From positions 8,963,001-9,027,000 of the forward strand of contig CM069597.1 of the NCBI GenBank assembly GCA_035771175.1: DNA of 64,000 nucleotides, in the 5' to 3' direction. Positions 34,886 through 46,631 of the stretch are shown in pieces. Position numbers and translations under genes: made by a program. The stretch is from Paratinospora sagittata. Lineage: Eukaryota > Streptophyta > Magnoliopsida > Ranunculales > Menispermaceae. Each line of letters starts with the position of its first letter. Positions within the stretch are counted from its first letter, which is position 1. Under the pieces are notes generated by a model. The model made no database searches. It saw nothing but the letters and a program-made list of their open reading frames with translations, and had not been told where the DNA came from.

Positions 34886-35527
34886 ATGGCACCTTATGAG
34901 GCCTTGTATGGTAGGCCGTGTAGATCTCCGACTTGCTGGTATGAAGTGGGAGAATCACAGTTATTAGGGACGAAAGTTGTTGTTGATCACACTGAACAGA
35001 TCAAGCAAATTAGGCAGAGATTGAAAGCTGCCCAAGATCGACAAAAGAGTTATTTTGATAACCGACATAGACCTTTAGAGTTTGCAGTAGGTGACCTGGT
35101 ATTGCTTAAGGTTTCGCCACGAAAAGGTCAAATGCGGTTTGGGGTGAAAGGGAAATTAGCTCCCCGTTTTATTGGACCATTTAAGGTCTTAGAGAGGATT
35201 GGTCCTCTAGCATACAGACTTGCTCTACCTCCTCAGTTGGCTGGTGTTCATAATGTCTTTCATGTTTCTATGTTGAGAAAATACCATACAGACCCAACTA
35301 AGTATCCAGACCCAACACACATTTTAGATGTCACACAGTTACAAGTTGGGGAGGATGCTACTTTTGAAGAGAAGCCTATTCAGATTCTTGACAGGAGGAT
35401 TCAAAAGTTGCGAAATAAAGAAATTCCTTTAGTCAGAGTCAAATGGCAATTTCATGACAATGAGGAGCAGACCTGGGAACGCGAGGACCAGATGAGAGAG
35501 ACATTTCCTGATCTCTTTACTACTTGA
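34886..35527 (+). CDS. Tekay integrase C-terminus and chromodomain
   Basis: The 213 codons continue the same frame after the TAG at 34823. Integrase's C-terminal part shows YEALYGRPCRSP, a DLVLLKV segment and the GPF motif (RFIGPFKVLERIG). The last 60 or so residues form a chromodomain of Tekay/Del type, with ILDRR, PLVRVKW and TWEREDQMR. In chromoviruses this domain is thought to guide integration to modified histones. The natural stop TGA ends at 35527, 58 bp before the 3' LTR. Confidence 0.88.
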   Translation: MAPYEALYGRPCRSPTCWYEVGESQLLGTKVVVDHTEQIKQIRQRLKAAQDRQKSYFDNRHRPLEFAVGDLVLLKVSPRKGQMRFGVKGKLAPRFIGPFKVLERIGPLAYRLALPPQLAGVHNVFHVSMLRKYHTDPTKYPDPTHILDVTQLQVGEDATFEEKPIQILDRRIQKLRNKEIPLVRVKWQFHDNEEQTWEREDQMRETFPDLFTT

Positions 35528-35572
35528 GGTATAATTCTCCTTATCTCTTAAATTTCGAGGACAAAATTTCTT

Positions 35573-35585
35573 AAGTTGGGGAGAT
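35573..35585 (+). other. Tekay polypurine tract
   Basis: AAGTTGGGGAGAT directly precedes the 3' LTR. This is the expected plus-strand primer site. Confidence 0.85.
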
Positions 35586-38237
35586 TGTAACGACCCACTT
35601 TCCGCACCTGACGTCATGATGACGTGGACTGCCCAATACGAGGTCTTGTGCACGTAGTCGATGTGTATAATACTCGTATACAGTGTGTACGAGGTATTTT
35701 AATAAATTGTTGTGGTTGATATGTATTAGTGTATAATGGTCTAATACATAAAATAATCATGTGTTATGATCAATTAAGTATAATGGAGGGGAGTATGGAA
35801 TCAAATGAAAATGGGTTGCTCACCTTTTATTATTATTTTTCATTTAACAAGTGTTACACTTGTTATACTTGTTATACTTATTATAAACGTTTAAAACTTT
35901 TCATTTAACAAGTGTTGAACTTATTGGACTTGTTGGACACTTGTTATACTTATTATAGACTTGTTGGACACTTGTTATAGTTGTTATATTTATTATACAC
36001 GTTTGACACTTTTCATGTAACAAGTGTAAATTTGATTGGACACTTGTTATACTTGTTATACACGTGACACCCTTCATTCAACAAGTGATTAACTTGTTAG
36101 ACGTTGGTTATACAACGTTGGAAACTCTTGAGTTGTCGGATGAAATAAATGAATATATGAACCAAACTGAGCAACAAAAACAAAAGTTCAGCAAACGTTG
36201 AGGAAGAAGAGCAGTGGGTTTGGGAGCTTCAAACCAAGGTAAATTCGTGGTATTTTGAGCTAACTTTTCCAATTTTGTAATTTTCTTGATGAGTTATCCA
36301 ACATACTTGATTTTGGCTGATCTTCAATGGGTAGATGAGATGATTGGAAGAGTGGGTTTAATGGCTGGAAATTCATGATGTACTTACATGATTAATTTGA
36401 TGATGAAATGGTAAATTTCATGATTAATTTGGGTATTCCAAATCTCGTTGAGTAGGAGTCTTGGAGTCAAATTTCAGTGACTGAATTATGTGATTTTGAT
36501 GTGTCTAAATGCTAGAAATTAATGTTGAATATGCTGTGATTATGGATGATAGAGATTAGAATTAGGAAAGTGAATTCAGCCAATTCAATGACTAAACCCT
36601 ATATGCTGGAAATTTGAAACTGTACAGTATGTTGGTGAAGATTATGGTGATCAAAAGGATGTTGAGAATTATATTAATATACTAATATGTACGTACGCTA
36701 ATATATGAATGAATATAGTAATATATGAATGGACATATAGTAATATATTAATGTGTATATATGAATATCAGAATGAATATATTAATATATGAATGGGTAT
36801 ATATTTATGCAGTAACTGGATATATATATATCTAGTCATATATGCATGAGGATGAAAAATTTATTAATATATGAATGAATATATTAATATATGAATGGGT
36901 ATACATTAATATATTAATGTGTATATATTAATATCCGAAAGAATATATTACTATATGAATGGGTTGTGTATATATAGTCATATATGCATGATGTTGAAAA
37001 GTATATTAACATATGTATATATGAATAGGCTTGAGACTTATTTGATGGCATGCAAATATATTGATGGAATAATATATAGGTGAGATTGAGATGTTTGTAT
37101 ACAAATAAGATTAAGTTCATAATTATATACTGACACGTAGTACTTGTGGGTATATTTGAGAGTAAAATCATATGAAAAATAATTGATTATTGTTTGGTGA
37201 AATTACAGCAAAGTTTGGAATAGGTGGGGACAATACGCAGTGGTAGTGATATTTGGTCAACACTAGGCTGTGTTGGCATTAGGTGAGTATCCTTCCATTT
37301 CTTGGTTATTTTGTATGGCATTGTAGCTATGAACTGTTTGAAATGATAAGCATGTATGAATGGCATGGTATAAAATTGCATTGATTGAATACATGAAAAA
37401 TATTTCAAAAACGAAGCATGTCTAACCTGTAAGAACATGTTAGAACATGAGTCATTCCAGGAATAAGTCCCGCATGAGTAGTACCTTGAGTATCTCATGG
37501 GCTTAGTGGCTGTCTTGGAATTGATTGTGATAAAATTGAGTATGAGAGGACAGTTAGGCTACCCTTGTTTGGGCCGAACGAGGGGTGAGTCCCGCTCTAT
37601 ACTTAGAAGGTGGGAGATGGATATGACTTTCAGTGGGAAAGTGAAATTGTTTTGAAAAATATTGCAGGAAGCTCCAAGCTATTTTGTGCATATATGTATT
37701 GTCTTTTTGCACTTGCATTTTTAAATGTATTTGATTATGATTTTATCAACATGCTTATTAAATGCATATGAATGCTATAGAATGGAACTTACTCACTGAG
37801 CTTGTTGTAGCTCACCCCATTACCTCCAATATTTCAGGTAAGGATCCAAAAGCAAAAGGAAAAGCAAAGAAAGGATAAACCGTCTTCTGGAAACTTTACT
37901 TGTTATGTATGTATGGAAGAAACGGTTACAACATGATTACTTTTGATATGTATAATTAGCATGTATATATATAGTATGACATAGACGAGTGAGTTGAGTG
38001 ATATGAACCATACTTGACGTATTGGGGTATGAACTACTGTTATGATAATAAAGATCTGAATGTAAATGAGTATGAAAATGAATGAATGTAAATTTTGAAT
38101 TAAAGGCTATCAAGGAATTTGAAATTCGTGTATTTACATTAAGGCTGACAGTGTATTGTACACTGTATACGGTGATGTACAGTGTATAGTACATTGTGCC
38201 GATCATGACGTCAGCCTACGTAAGGGGCGTCGTGACA
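35586..38237 (+). repeat. Tekay 3' LTR
   Basis: It has the same length (2652 bp) as the 5' LTR at a constant offset of 7575, and the lines I compared are identical. Minus-strand frames of 85, 103 and 89 codons occur unchanged in both. The right flank carries the target duplication GACAT. Confidence 0.95.
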
Positions 38238-39792
38238 GACATATTTGCATTAATTGTTCTTATTTAGTGTTTTAGGTCCATTTAGATGTTTTTATGAATT
38301 TTATAAGTTATTTCTAGATATTTTCATGAATAAAATGCATTAGGCTAGCTTAGGAAAATAATCATGATTTTTAGGTATTTTTCCTAAAGTCATTAGCATC
38401 ATTTTCATTTGATAATCTTGCATTTTGCATGTTAATACATACTTGCATATAGTTTTCTATTAATTGATTAATATAGATTACTTACACTTGTTTATACTTG
38501 GTTTTGTAGGAAAATAAAGAGCTTTGAAGTGGGTTGAAATAAGATTGAAAGGGTGCTCACAAGTGGCCAAAAACATATGCAAAAAGTGGAGAAGAATGAA
38601 GAAAACAAGTCCAAAAAGTCAGAAATTCGGCTAAGTTCCAAAACACAAACCAACACACAACACAACAAGTAAAACAGGGACTGGGCGCCGCAGCGCCCAG
38701 ATGTGAAGAAGAAAAATGCAGAACCCGTGTGTGGGCGCCGCGACACCAGTGACCCAAAAACGCGGGACTTGAGAATTTTGAGCGTATTTTGACGTCCCTT
38801 TTGATCTTTTCACCCATTGGATGCATATAACTAGTTTTAGGGTTTTATTAGAGTATTGTCTTTCATTCTAGAAGATTAGATAACAACTAATTAGGGTTAG
38901 GGTTGAGAAAAGGAGGCAAGCAAGAGAAGCTTGAGGAAGAAGACAAGTTGCAAGGCATTTTTGGATAAGAAGAGGAAGGAGAGCTACTCTAAAGGGGGTT
39001 TTCTTCATTTCTTACTCAATTCTTCTTGTATTCATGCCTTCTCTCTTGAATCTCTCTCTTGTATTCTTGAAGATGATTATGAGTATTTCTAATCTAGGGG
39101 TTTAATTGATCTATGTTGAATCTTATGGTTTGATTATTCTTTACATGTTCTTGATTGATTATGTGGGTTTATTTGCAATATCCAACTCTTAATGCTTTCA
39201 AATTGTTGGCCACATTTTGGATGACCTTAGACTTGATATCTAACACTTGGAAAAGAGGATATTGAAATGGATTAGGGAAATTGCAACCTAGGGTTATAAT
39301 ATTGTGTTGGGAAACCTACAATTCCCTTTGAAATCACTCAAAATGGATCCCAAATCTTAATGCATGTTCAATTCATTGATTTATCACTTGAAAAAGGGAA
39401 TTAATGTTTTGAGCATAGATAATTGAACTATCACTTGGAAGAGGGGTTTAATTGAATTAAAAGTCATGATTTATAAATCTATGAATTAATCATTTACATG
39501 ACCTTTTGAAAACCATAAGTGAAGACATAGTGATATTAATCCTCTAGAGTTTTTAATCATTCATTTTCTCTAATTTCTATCAAAATTACATCGTTTAGTT
39601 CTACTTCTTGCTTATTTTACTTTTTAGTACTCAATTCATCAAATATTGATCATTTAGATAAAATTTAGAGTTATTATAATTTCGAGTTTTAAGAGATAGT
39701 TTTGCTAATCCTGGAGGACAAACACTCGGTATTTACCGGTATATATTATAACTTGATATTCGTGCGCTTGCGAATTGAAATTTATTGCATCA

Positions 39793-39970
39793 ATGGAGTC
39801 TTTTTCTAATTATGGTTCGATTCATTACATAGCATGCAATACTAATTGCTTCAGCCCAAAAGTGTGTAGCTGTGTTGTATTCACAAAGCATAGTTTTACT
39901 CTCTTGAAGTGTTCTATTCTTCCTCTCAACTACCCCATTTTGTTGAGGAGTTCTAGGGGCCGGTAAGCTA
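39793..39970 (-). pseudogene. Ty1/copia integrase fragment (element B)
   Basis: About 170 bp match 27406-27575 of element A with roughly 6% differences and hold the integrase Glu region (PQQNGVVERKNRTLQ) with a run of open codons. It begins directly at the end of LTR H. The match ends near 39970; 39971-40011 is of unknown origin, followed by a chromovirus LTR. About 220 bp of integrase, compared with element A, are missing between here and 41496. Confidence 0.8.
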
Positions 39971-40011
39971 TTTTTGCTATTTTTCATCGTAAAATTACTA
40001 TCTAAGCTAGA

Positions 40012-41495
40012 TGTAACGATTCTAGCGGACTAATTTTAGTTATGGGAGCCGTTTTGCGGCGTTTTGACAAATTAGGGTTTTGACCCAACGTGAATAGAAA
40101 ATCCGCTAGAAAGGTAGAAAAACGTTCCCTGGACTGTTGGGACCCCGAATATGTGGTTAGATTCAATTTTATGATTTTTGGAGACCATTTGACAATTTTA
40201 ATACAATTTACATCTTTCAGATGAATAGTGAAAATGAATAGTGAATAGTGAATAGTAAAAGTGAATAGTGAATAGTAAGAGTGAATAGTGAATAGTAAAA
40301 GTAAATAGTGAATAGTGAATAGTAAAAAAATGAATAGTACTGTGAACGGTGATTTGATATTTTAGTAGCTACTGATATGGTAAATGATGATTCTAATGAT
40401 ACTCTATGGGTAATTTCAGTGTTTAAATTGAGGCTTAAGGGCATGGATAAACGCTTTTGAGGAAGCAATGACGTTTATTGTTACTCGATTTTAGAGGTTG
40501 GCTTAGAAAACCCATGTAACCACTGTGAGTATAGTTTTCTTGATTTGGTTCTTGTATGGCATTGTACGCATATAAACTGTTTGATTGTATGCATGTGATA
40601 TTATATATATAAGGCATTGAGTTTTATGGATCATGCAAACTGATTTTAGCGTTGGAGTTTGTAATGATGAGGCTTTGCGAATCCTCATTGTCATTTCGTT
40701 AGGAATTAGACCCGGATGAGGTTTTGCGAGTCCTCATTGTCAGTAGGTCTGTCCTAACAAGGGTTGCGATCCTTGAAATGACTGTGAATTGGGTAATGAG
40801 AGGCTGTGTCTACCTTGTATGGCCATACAAGGGTTAGACCCGCTCTCTTGCCTTGCGGAGGAGGGAGATTGTGCATTGTATTATGGAAAATTCATGGAAT
40901 TTATGTTGTTGACATGTATAATATATTCGTTGAATGATGCATGTGTTGCATAAGTGTTTGAAATGATTTTAAATGTCATATTTCTCTAAATGTATATAAT
41001 TGTCATCTCAAGAATTATATTCACTGAGCTGTTGTTTGCTCACCCCATTTCCTCCAATATTTCAGGTATTGATTCGAAGGGAAAAAGAACGTGTCTGGTA
41101 TGTGTATGTATGCTTGGAGGAAATAGATTATATTTTTGTTATTTTGATATGTATACTTATCACACATTATATAAATAAATATATGTATCACCTAGATGGG
41201 TTATGTGGTAAGATTATATAATGCTTGGGATGATGGAATGAGATGATCATAGATATTTATCAGGTGAGAATTTAATTTGTGGAATGAATGGAATAAATGT
41301 GAGTGGAATGATCATCTATATATATTTGATTTGATTTGATGTGTGGTATATAGGAAAAAAAATTCTGTACATTTTGGGAAGTATTGTGAGAGTACGTGAA
41401 GGCTGACAGTGTATTATATACTGTATATGGGTATGTACAGTGTATAGTACACTGTGCCGGTCATGACGTCAGCCTACGTCAGGGGCGTCGTGACA
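40012..41495 (+). mobile_element. Older Tekay-like solo LTR
   Basis: It starts TGTAACGATTC and ends with TCATGACGTCAGCCTACGTCAGG...GTCGTGACA, nearly the same end as the young Tekay element. At 1484 bp it is shorter and clearly diverged elsewhere. It has a GAATAGT heptamer array (40225-40340) and GCTCACCCC...TTTCAGG at 41038-41066. The flanks CTAGA and TTTTT do not match, so a deletion probably accompanied or followed insertion. Confidence 0.75.
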
Positions 41496-42183
41496 TTTTT
41501 CACCTAAGCTTTGTGTTCGTGTTGGTCCAATTAGATCCATGTGTATCATTTCAAGAGCTCTATTTGTAGACATTTATTTGTTTACTATTGAAGGATGATT
41601 TGGAATGTTTGTCAAGTTGACAAGGTTCACACATCTTATCTTTTAAGTGCACTCCTTTGGGAATGCCTTTTGCAAGCTCATTTTTGGCAAGTCTAGATAT
41701 GTTATCCATGCTAACATGTGCTAATCTTCTATGCCATAACCATGCATCATCATTCATAACAACACTCAAACAAGTCACATTTTGATCACTAATATCATCA
41801 AGCAAAGTAGAGTATACGTTTTTATGTCTATGTGCTATGAATGCAGTTAAACCATTAACATGTTTGCCAATGCATCTATATGCTTCAAAGCTAACATCAT
41901 AACCCTTGTCACATAATTGACTTATGCTCAAGAGATTATGCTTAAGGCCCTTAACATATAATACATCATGAATGTTTAAGGAATCATAACCAATAGTGTC
42001 GATACCAACTATTTTGCCTTTGCCATTATCTCCAAATGTGACGTTTCCTCCCGGATTGCTTTGGATGCTTAAGAGCATTGATTTGTCTCCACTCATGTCT
42101 CTTGAGCAGCCACTATCAAGATACCAACATTTCCTTTTGGACTCAACCTACACCACATAGAATACTTTTGACTTTGGTACCCA
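41496..42183 (-). pseudogene. Ty1/copia protease and integrase N-terminus (element B)
   Basis: The protease active site DSGCS (near 42110) is followed by the gag-pre-integrase region. A 178-codon frame (42096-41560) shows VLYVKGLKHNLLSISQLCDKGY, then the integrase zinc site with HRRLAH and CEPC. Upstream of the protease (42126-42183) a stop breaks the frame. The first 100 bp or so (41496-41620) match 27797-27917 of element A. At 42183 the gene is interrupted by a solo LTR, and gag resumes at 43246. Confidence 0.85.
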
Positions 42184-43245
42184 TGTAATACCTTAAACCA
42201 AACCAACCGAAACTTGGGATCATACTATTAAACACCATACAATTGCTTATTAAAACTCAAAAGAACATAAATGTCAATATCCCAAAAGATCAAGGGTATT
42301 TTTGAAAAGAGGACATAAATGTCAATATCCTAAAAGATCAAGGTCATTTATGAAAAGGGGACATAAATGTTATTATCCCAAATGATCAAGGGAATTTCAA
42401 GAAAAAGGACATAAATGTCAATACGCAAAAAGTTCAAGGACATTTTGGGAGAAAAACCAAAAATCCACCCCTATAAATAGGGGTGGTGGGGTAAGGAAAA
42501 AAACATCCCTTTCTATTATCTTTTCTCTCTCTTTTCTGTTTTCTTTAAAAGTTGAAGATATTCGAAGTTTCTGCCTAAAGGGTGATAACAACTTGAGAAA
42601 GAAAATTCTATCGAAAAGTAGGAAAAAGGAGTTCGAGGAATGAGGTGGGATGGTTCCTGAGGTTTGCTCGTCTTATTCATTTCTATAGTGTTGCATTCAT
42701 CCATCATGCACGTTGATTTTGGGTGAGATTGGCCTTTGTTGTGTGCTAAATGCAATCATTGGGTATGGATTTACCCTTTTGGTGCAAAGAGAAATTACTC
42801 ATGCGCATGTATTTGATCTATGGTTAATTGGATATCCATATGCCAAGTTGGATATTATGCACGTGGTTTTCATATATGTTGATCTTGATATTATAATTGT
42901 TGCAATTGTGACGCGTGTTTGTTATGATTGAATAATATACTATTGATATGTATCATTCGTGGGAACTATTGGGTAGGACCACTAGGCTTTTTAGCTCACC
43001 CTTTCTATATTTTCAGGTTTTGGAGAAAGTTAAATGGATGTCATGAAAGTGAAGCACGATAGGTGGATGTCAACTTAGATCTAGGAAAGTTTTGTGTTGG
43101 TTATGCTGCGTAAAAATATGTAAATTAAATTTTGTATATTATTTTAATCACTTTAAATAATTTTAAGAAATATGTAAAGATCGAAGTTGATGTCCAAGAA
43201 TGTAATACTTCAATTTTTTATTTTGGTAAAAATTGGGGTGTTACA
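42184..43245 (+). mobile_element. Chromovirus-type solo LTR (ACCCA duplication)
   Basis: It starts TGTAATACCTTAAACC, ends GGGGTGTTACA, is 1062 bp long and has an exact target duplication ACCCA (42179-42183, 43246-43250). Four tandem copies of a roughly 48-bp unit starting ACATAAATGTCAATA occupy about 42251-42445. The TATA box (42472-42480) lies inside the perfect palindrome CCACCCCTAT-AA-ATAGGGGTGG (42465-42486). GCTCACCC...TTTTCAGG is at 42994-43018. It interrupts copia element B in the gag-protease region; coding resumes on both sides. Confidence 0.9.
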
Positions 43246-44782
43246 ACCCAAGTTGCATTGGGTCCTTCAAAGTTAGCTTCATTCAAAATAGTATTTTCTA
43301 TCCATGCAAGTCTATCTTTCTTACTTATCTTAGATGGACATCTAAGTATGGTATGACCTTGCCTATTACAGCGATAGCATGATGGTCTTTTGGTCAGCAA
43401 GTTAGTGTAACTTTTCTATTTTGACCCTTTAGTATATCCTAGACCGGCTTTGTCAAAGACACATCGTTGTGTGCCTAGCATCATGTCAAACATTTTTTGG
43501 CCATTTGTGAACTTATTCACTATGTTAGACATGTCATCGCCACTTTGTTTTAGTGTCTTGTTGTCTTTGGTCAACTTCTCCTTTTTTAAGGTCATGGTCT
43601 CTATAACTCCTTGTAGAGATTCAATCTCTTCAAGGGCTTGCACTAACTTCTTTTTCAGTTTTGTGTTCTTTTTTACTTCCTTTTCAAAACAAAACTTAGT
43701 AAAATCAGTATCATTAGAATAAAAAAGAACATCATAATCAGTTTGGGGTTCGCATTTTACCTCTGTGTTTGCCATGAGACAAATCACCGCGTTTTCTCCC
43801 TCGGATCCGGAATCCTCGCACTTGAGCTTGAGTCATCCCAAGTGACTTTGAGCACCTTCTTGTCCTTTTTCTTTGTGTTGAAGCTATGTCTCCTTTTGTT
43901 AGGACATTCACTCTTAATATGTCCAGGTTTATTGTACCCAAAACATATTAACTCACTAGGTTTGGCACCAAACTTATTTCTTTTGTGAAACTTTGAGCTA
44001 GCCATTCCTTTCCTCTTTATGAGGCGGTTTAGTTTTTTGGATAACATGGCTACTTCATCATCGATGGACTCACTCTCACTTGACTCATATGAGTCAGTTT
44101 CAACATTAAGTGTTAGGTTCCTTTTTTTTTTCTTCCACTATAGATAGGGACTGTTTTTGTTTAAGTTTCATTTTACAAACCATTAGTGATCCACAAAGTT
44201 CATCGAAAGTGTATTCAACAAAAGTTTTGGCTTCCTCTATGGTTATGGACTTGGGTTCCCATATCTTAGGTAACCCTCTCAAAACTTCCTAATGGTCTCC
44301 TCTTGCTCATAGGTCTTTCCTAATATTTTCATCTCATTTATGTTTTTGGTGTATCTTGCTATTGCTTCCGCAACAGTCTCGGTTTCCATCATTCGATAGG
44401 TCTCATATTTCTCCACAAACATTTAGATTTTGGCCTTCTTGACTTGTAGAGTTCCCTCATGGGCTACCTCAAGTCTATGCCATATCTCTTTTTCTGTTTT
44501 GCATGCGCTCACTCTATCAAACTCTTTCAGGGAGAGACTACAAAAAAGGTAGTTTACAGCTTGGTCATTGAAGAGAGCTTTCTTTTTTTCTTTCACACTC
44601 CACTCATCTATCTCTTTAGGAACTTCTTTACCATCTACTAGTCACATTTCAAGGTCTTGGGCTCTAAGGAAAAATCTCATCCTAGTTTTCTAGTAAAGGT
44701 AGTTATCACCCTTAAAGAGTGGTGGTCAATGAGAGGATTGGCCTTCACTGAAGTAGTTGTCCTTTGAGTTGTGATCTGCCAT
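43246..44782 (-). pseudogene. Ty1/copia gag (element B)
   Basis: A start codon at 44782 (Met-Ala-Asp-His) follows the PBS by about 40 bp. The frame is broken several times. Recognisable parts are a Lys-rich segment with a decayed knuckle, CFGYNKPGHIKSEC, whose second Cys is Tyr (44047-43784); a long Lys/Glu/Leu coiled coil (43787-43416); and an intact second CCHC knuckle, CYRCNRQGHTILRC (43400-43246). The first third (44050-44780) has no long open frame. The double knuckle with coiled coil suits a long-LTR copia gag. Element B cannot make a full gag. Confidence 0.8.
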
Positions 44783-44819
44783 AACTTATCAAAGATTGTT
44801 AGATATTTTGATGGTTTTA

Positions 44820-44833
44820 CCTACTCTGAACCA
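44820..44833 (-). other. Copia element B primer-binding site
   Basis: The minus strand reads TGGTTCAGAGTAGG, a one-base-deleted form of the TGGTATCAGAG initiator-Met site, immediately after the LTR end. Confidence 0.65.
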
Positions 44834-44835
44834 CT

Positions 44836-46085
44836 TTTTGGCCCAGATAAACGTCCAAGAGGAGGGTGAATTGGACGAGTTGCAGGGTTTTCACCTTTCA
44901 AAAATAAATTGAAATGAATGCAAGTAAAGTACAATGACAGAAATTAAAGCACACAAGATTTACCATGGTTCGATGCTAATGACCTACGTCCACGACTTGA
45001 TCTCCCAGATCAAGATTTTCCCAAACCTCCTACTAGTGGATCCTACTTTGAGGGTAAGGATTAAACTGGTTACAACACTTACTTCACATGTGTAAGTCAA
45101 CCTTTACAAGAGCCTGTACACTCCGTTCTTTCTCACTTGTGACCTCAATGACTTACAACACTTGCTGGAATACAAATACAACTTTTGAAGATGTTCTCTT
45201 ACCAAGAACATTTCATATACTTACATTTATAGCAATGGATAACCTCTGAAAATCTCAGCACAAAGATTTAAAATGAAGAACTTGCTGCACAATGAGGTTA
45301 TCTTCAAAACAGTTTGCAGATTTGATTTGATTCAAGAACTTGTTTATTCAATGCAAGAATCAAGTTTTTGCTATCTGGAAAACTCTCTTTGAATAGCTCA
45401 GTCTAACTTGCAAAAATCATGCTTTGATCTGGTTTGAAAATCAGTGTGTTGTATGTTTGAAATATGAGCACTTGGTGTTTTATAAAAACAGAGAATGTGA
45501 TGATTTGATTTAAAAAATTGTTTGATGTAAGATGTGCAAGAGCATGCTAGACAATAGGAATCATTCAGGTGTTAGTGGAGAATATTTCAGTTAGGATAAC
45601 CCGACAAAAGTGTGTAAACAAAAGAAAAATCAAGCAAGTGGAAACATCCACTTTTTTTTGTTGGAAATGACGGATTTTTGTCTCAGATATGGATAACGCT
45701 CTATCAAGGCCTATAGCGCACTATCGGGCTGTGTATCATGCTCTATATTGATGGATAACGAGCTATAGCAGGTCGATATACACAAACCTGAGAGCTCTGG
45801 AATTTTTCAGGATAGCGATAGCCCACTATTGCCTGAAATTCCATAAAACTGAAATTTTAGCAACACCTGGATAGTGGGCTATACAGACCTATAGTGCGCT
45901 ATTGGTTCCTGATTTTGAAAAAATCAATCTTTTGATATTCAAGAACCATTCCATATAATCAAAACACTTTGATATAAGATGAAACATTTTTAAATCATTC
46001 AAAACTCATTGAAATCATGATTCAAACCTTTTGAAAAACATTTTGTCAAAATCAAATACGAGATCGATGTGATTTTGAAAACTTA
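44836..46085 (-). repeat. S2-type 5' LTR of copia element B, truncated
   Basis: It ends (minus strand) CTTGGACGTTTATCTGGGCC near the PBS. It matches the S2 solo LTR over long stretches, for example 45520-45640 against 7555-7660. The palindrome array lies at 45690-45905. A hairpin array at 44996-45097 has stems CTTGATC/GATCAAG, ATCCT/AGGAT and ACTTAC/GTAAGT. Similarity to S2 fades at about 46085; the LTR's 5' start is missing. Confidence 0.75.
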
Positions 46086-46149
46086 GCAACTTAGAGAGTT
46101 TTAGTGCTAAGATTGATCGAGAGGTTACCCTACACACCTAAGATCAAAC

Positions 46150-46465
46150 TAGTGCATTACATATGAAATTTTGTCTCCTTTTTTCGAGCTTGACCTTGGT
46201 AGACTTTGGCAGCTACTATTTGATGTCTTCTTAGCTGTAACACTTACAGAAACAATGCAAGTGATATCATGTGGTTTGTAGTCATCAAAATACCGAGATA
46301 TCGACGTGAGGAGCATTGGTCCTACATAAATATCAATGTAAACATCATTAAAATACAATTGATTCTTCTTTATTTCCATTAACTGATTCTTTGTTCTTTG
46401 TTCATTTTTCTCTCTCGTTCTGCTCAGTGTGTATAACTCATTACTCTTTCTTTCAAATCATATCA
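46150..46465 (+). repeat. LTR 3' part of a short-LTR copia element
   Basis: The sequence ends TCAAATCATATCA directly before a PBS at 46466. A pyrimidine-rich run (46390-46450) precedes the end, as is common in copia leaders. The left limit is uncertain: 46086-46150 has no recognisable boundary. Confidence 0.55.
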
Positions 46466-46477
46466 TGGTATCAGAGC
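46466..46477 (+). other. Primer-binding site, short-LTR copia fragment
   Basis: TGGTATCAGAGC, a perfect initiator-Met PBS, directly follows the LTR end CA. Confidence 0.85.
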
Positions 46478-46630
46478 TCTAAGATTGATAATAGCAAATC
46501 AGCCTATAGTTGATAATGGGTCGTCTTCTTCTGATATAGAAAAGTTCTCTCCAGTTTCTTTCAAATACTCTCTAGGTGTTAAGTTGGATAACAACAACTA
46601 CTTGATCTGGTGCAAGCAAGTTCTTGTAAG
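46478..46630 (+). pseudogene. Copia gag N-terminal fragment
   Basis: About 45 codons include SVKLDNNNYLIW-like sequence (here GVKLDNNNYLIWCKQVL), the conserved start of gag in several short-LTR copia lineages. No start codon is obvious and the frame ends at TAA near 46630, where an unrelated minus-strand spacer begins. Confidence 0.7.
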
Positions 46631-46631
46631 T

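Larger units (their letters stand above)
28011..38237 (+). mobile_element. Tekay/Del-type chromovirus, structurally complete and young
   Basis: A full-length Ty3/gypsy element of 10227 bp with two 2652-bp LTRs, an initiator-Met PBS, one gag-pol frame, a PPT, and the exact target duplication GACAT (28006-28010 and 38238-38242). Domain order is gag, protease, RT, RNase H, integrase, chromodomain, as in Tekay/Del chromoviruses. The LTRs look identical wherever I compared them, so integration was recent. Four in-frame stops (31460, 32162, 32204, 34823) interrupt the polyprotein. It splits LTR H. Confidence 0.95.
27918..39792 (+). mobile_element. LTR H with PPT (Athila/Tat-like), split by Tekay
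   Basis: AAGTTTGGGAGAAT (27918-27932) looks like a PPT. The LTR then starts TGATAAGTTG (27933) and ends TATTGCATCA (39792). Removing the Tekay element and one target copy leaves about 1.63 kb. It carries the perfect palindrome CTGGGCGC-CGCA-GCGCCCAG at 38681-38700. Near its end GGAGGACAAACACTCGG and GTGCGCTTGCG resemble Athila/Tat LTR ends. Only about 15 bp of internal sequence remain before copia element A, so the element was truncated by deletion; no target duplication is visible. Confidence 0.7.

Noticed and set aside
42251..42445. Possible CRISPR-like array
   Set aside because: Direct repeats without distinct spacers, in a plant LTR; they are ordinary tandem repeats.
46149..46379. 76-codon minus-strand frame
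   Set aside because: Lies in the LTR of the short copia fragment and shows no protein similarity I recognise.
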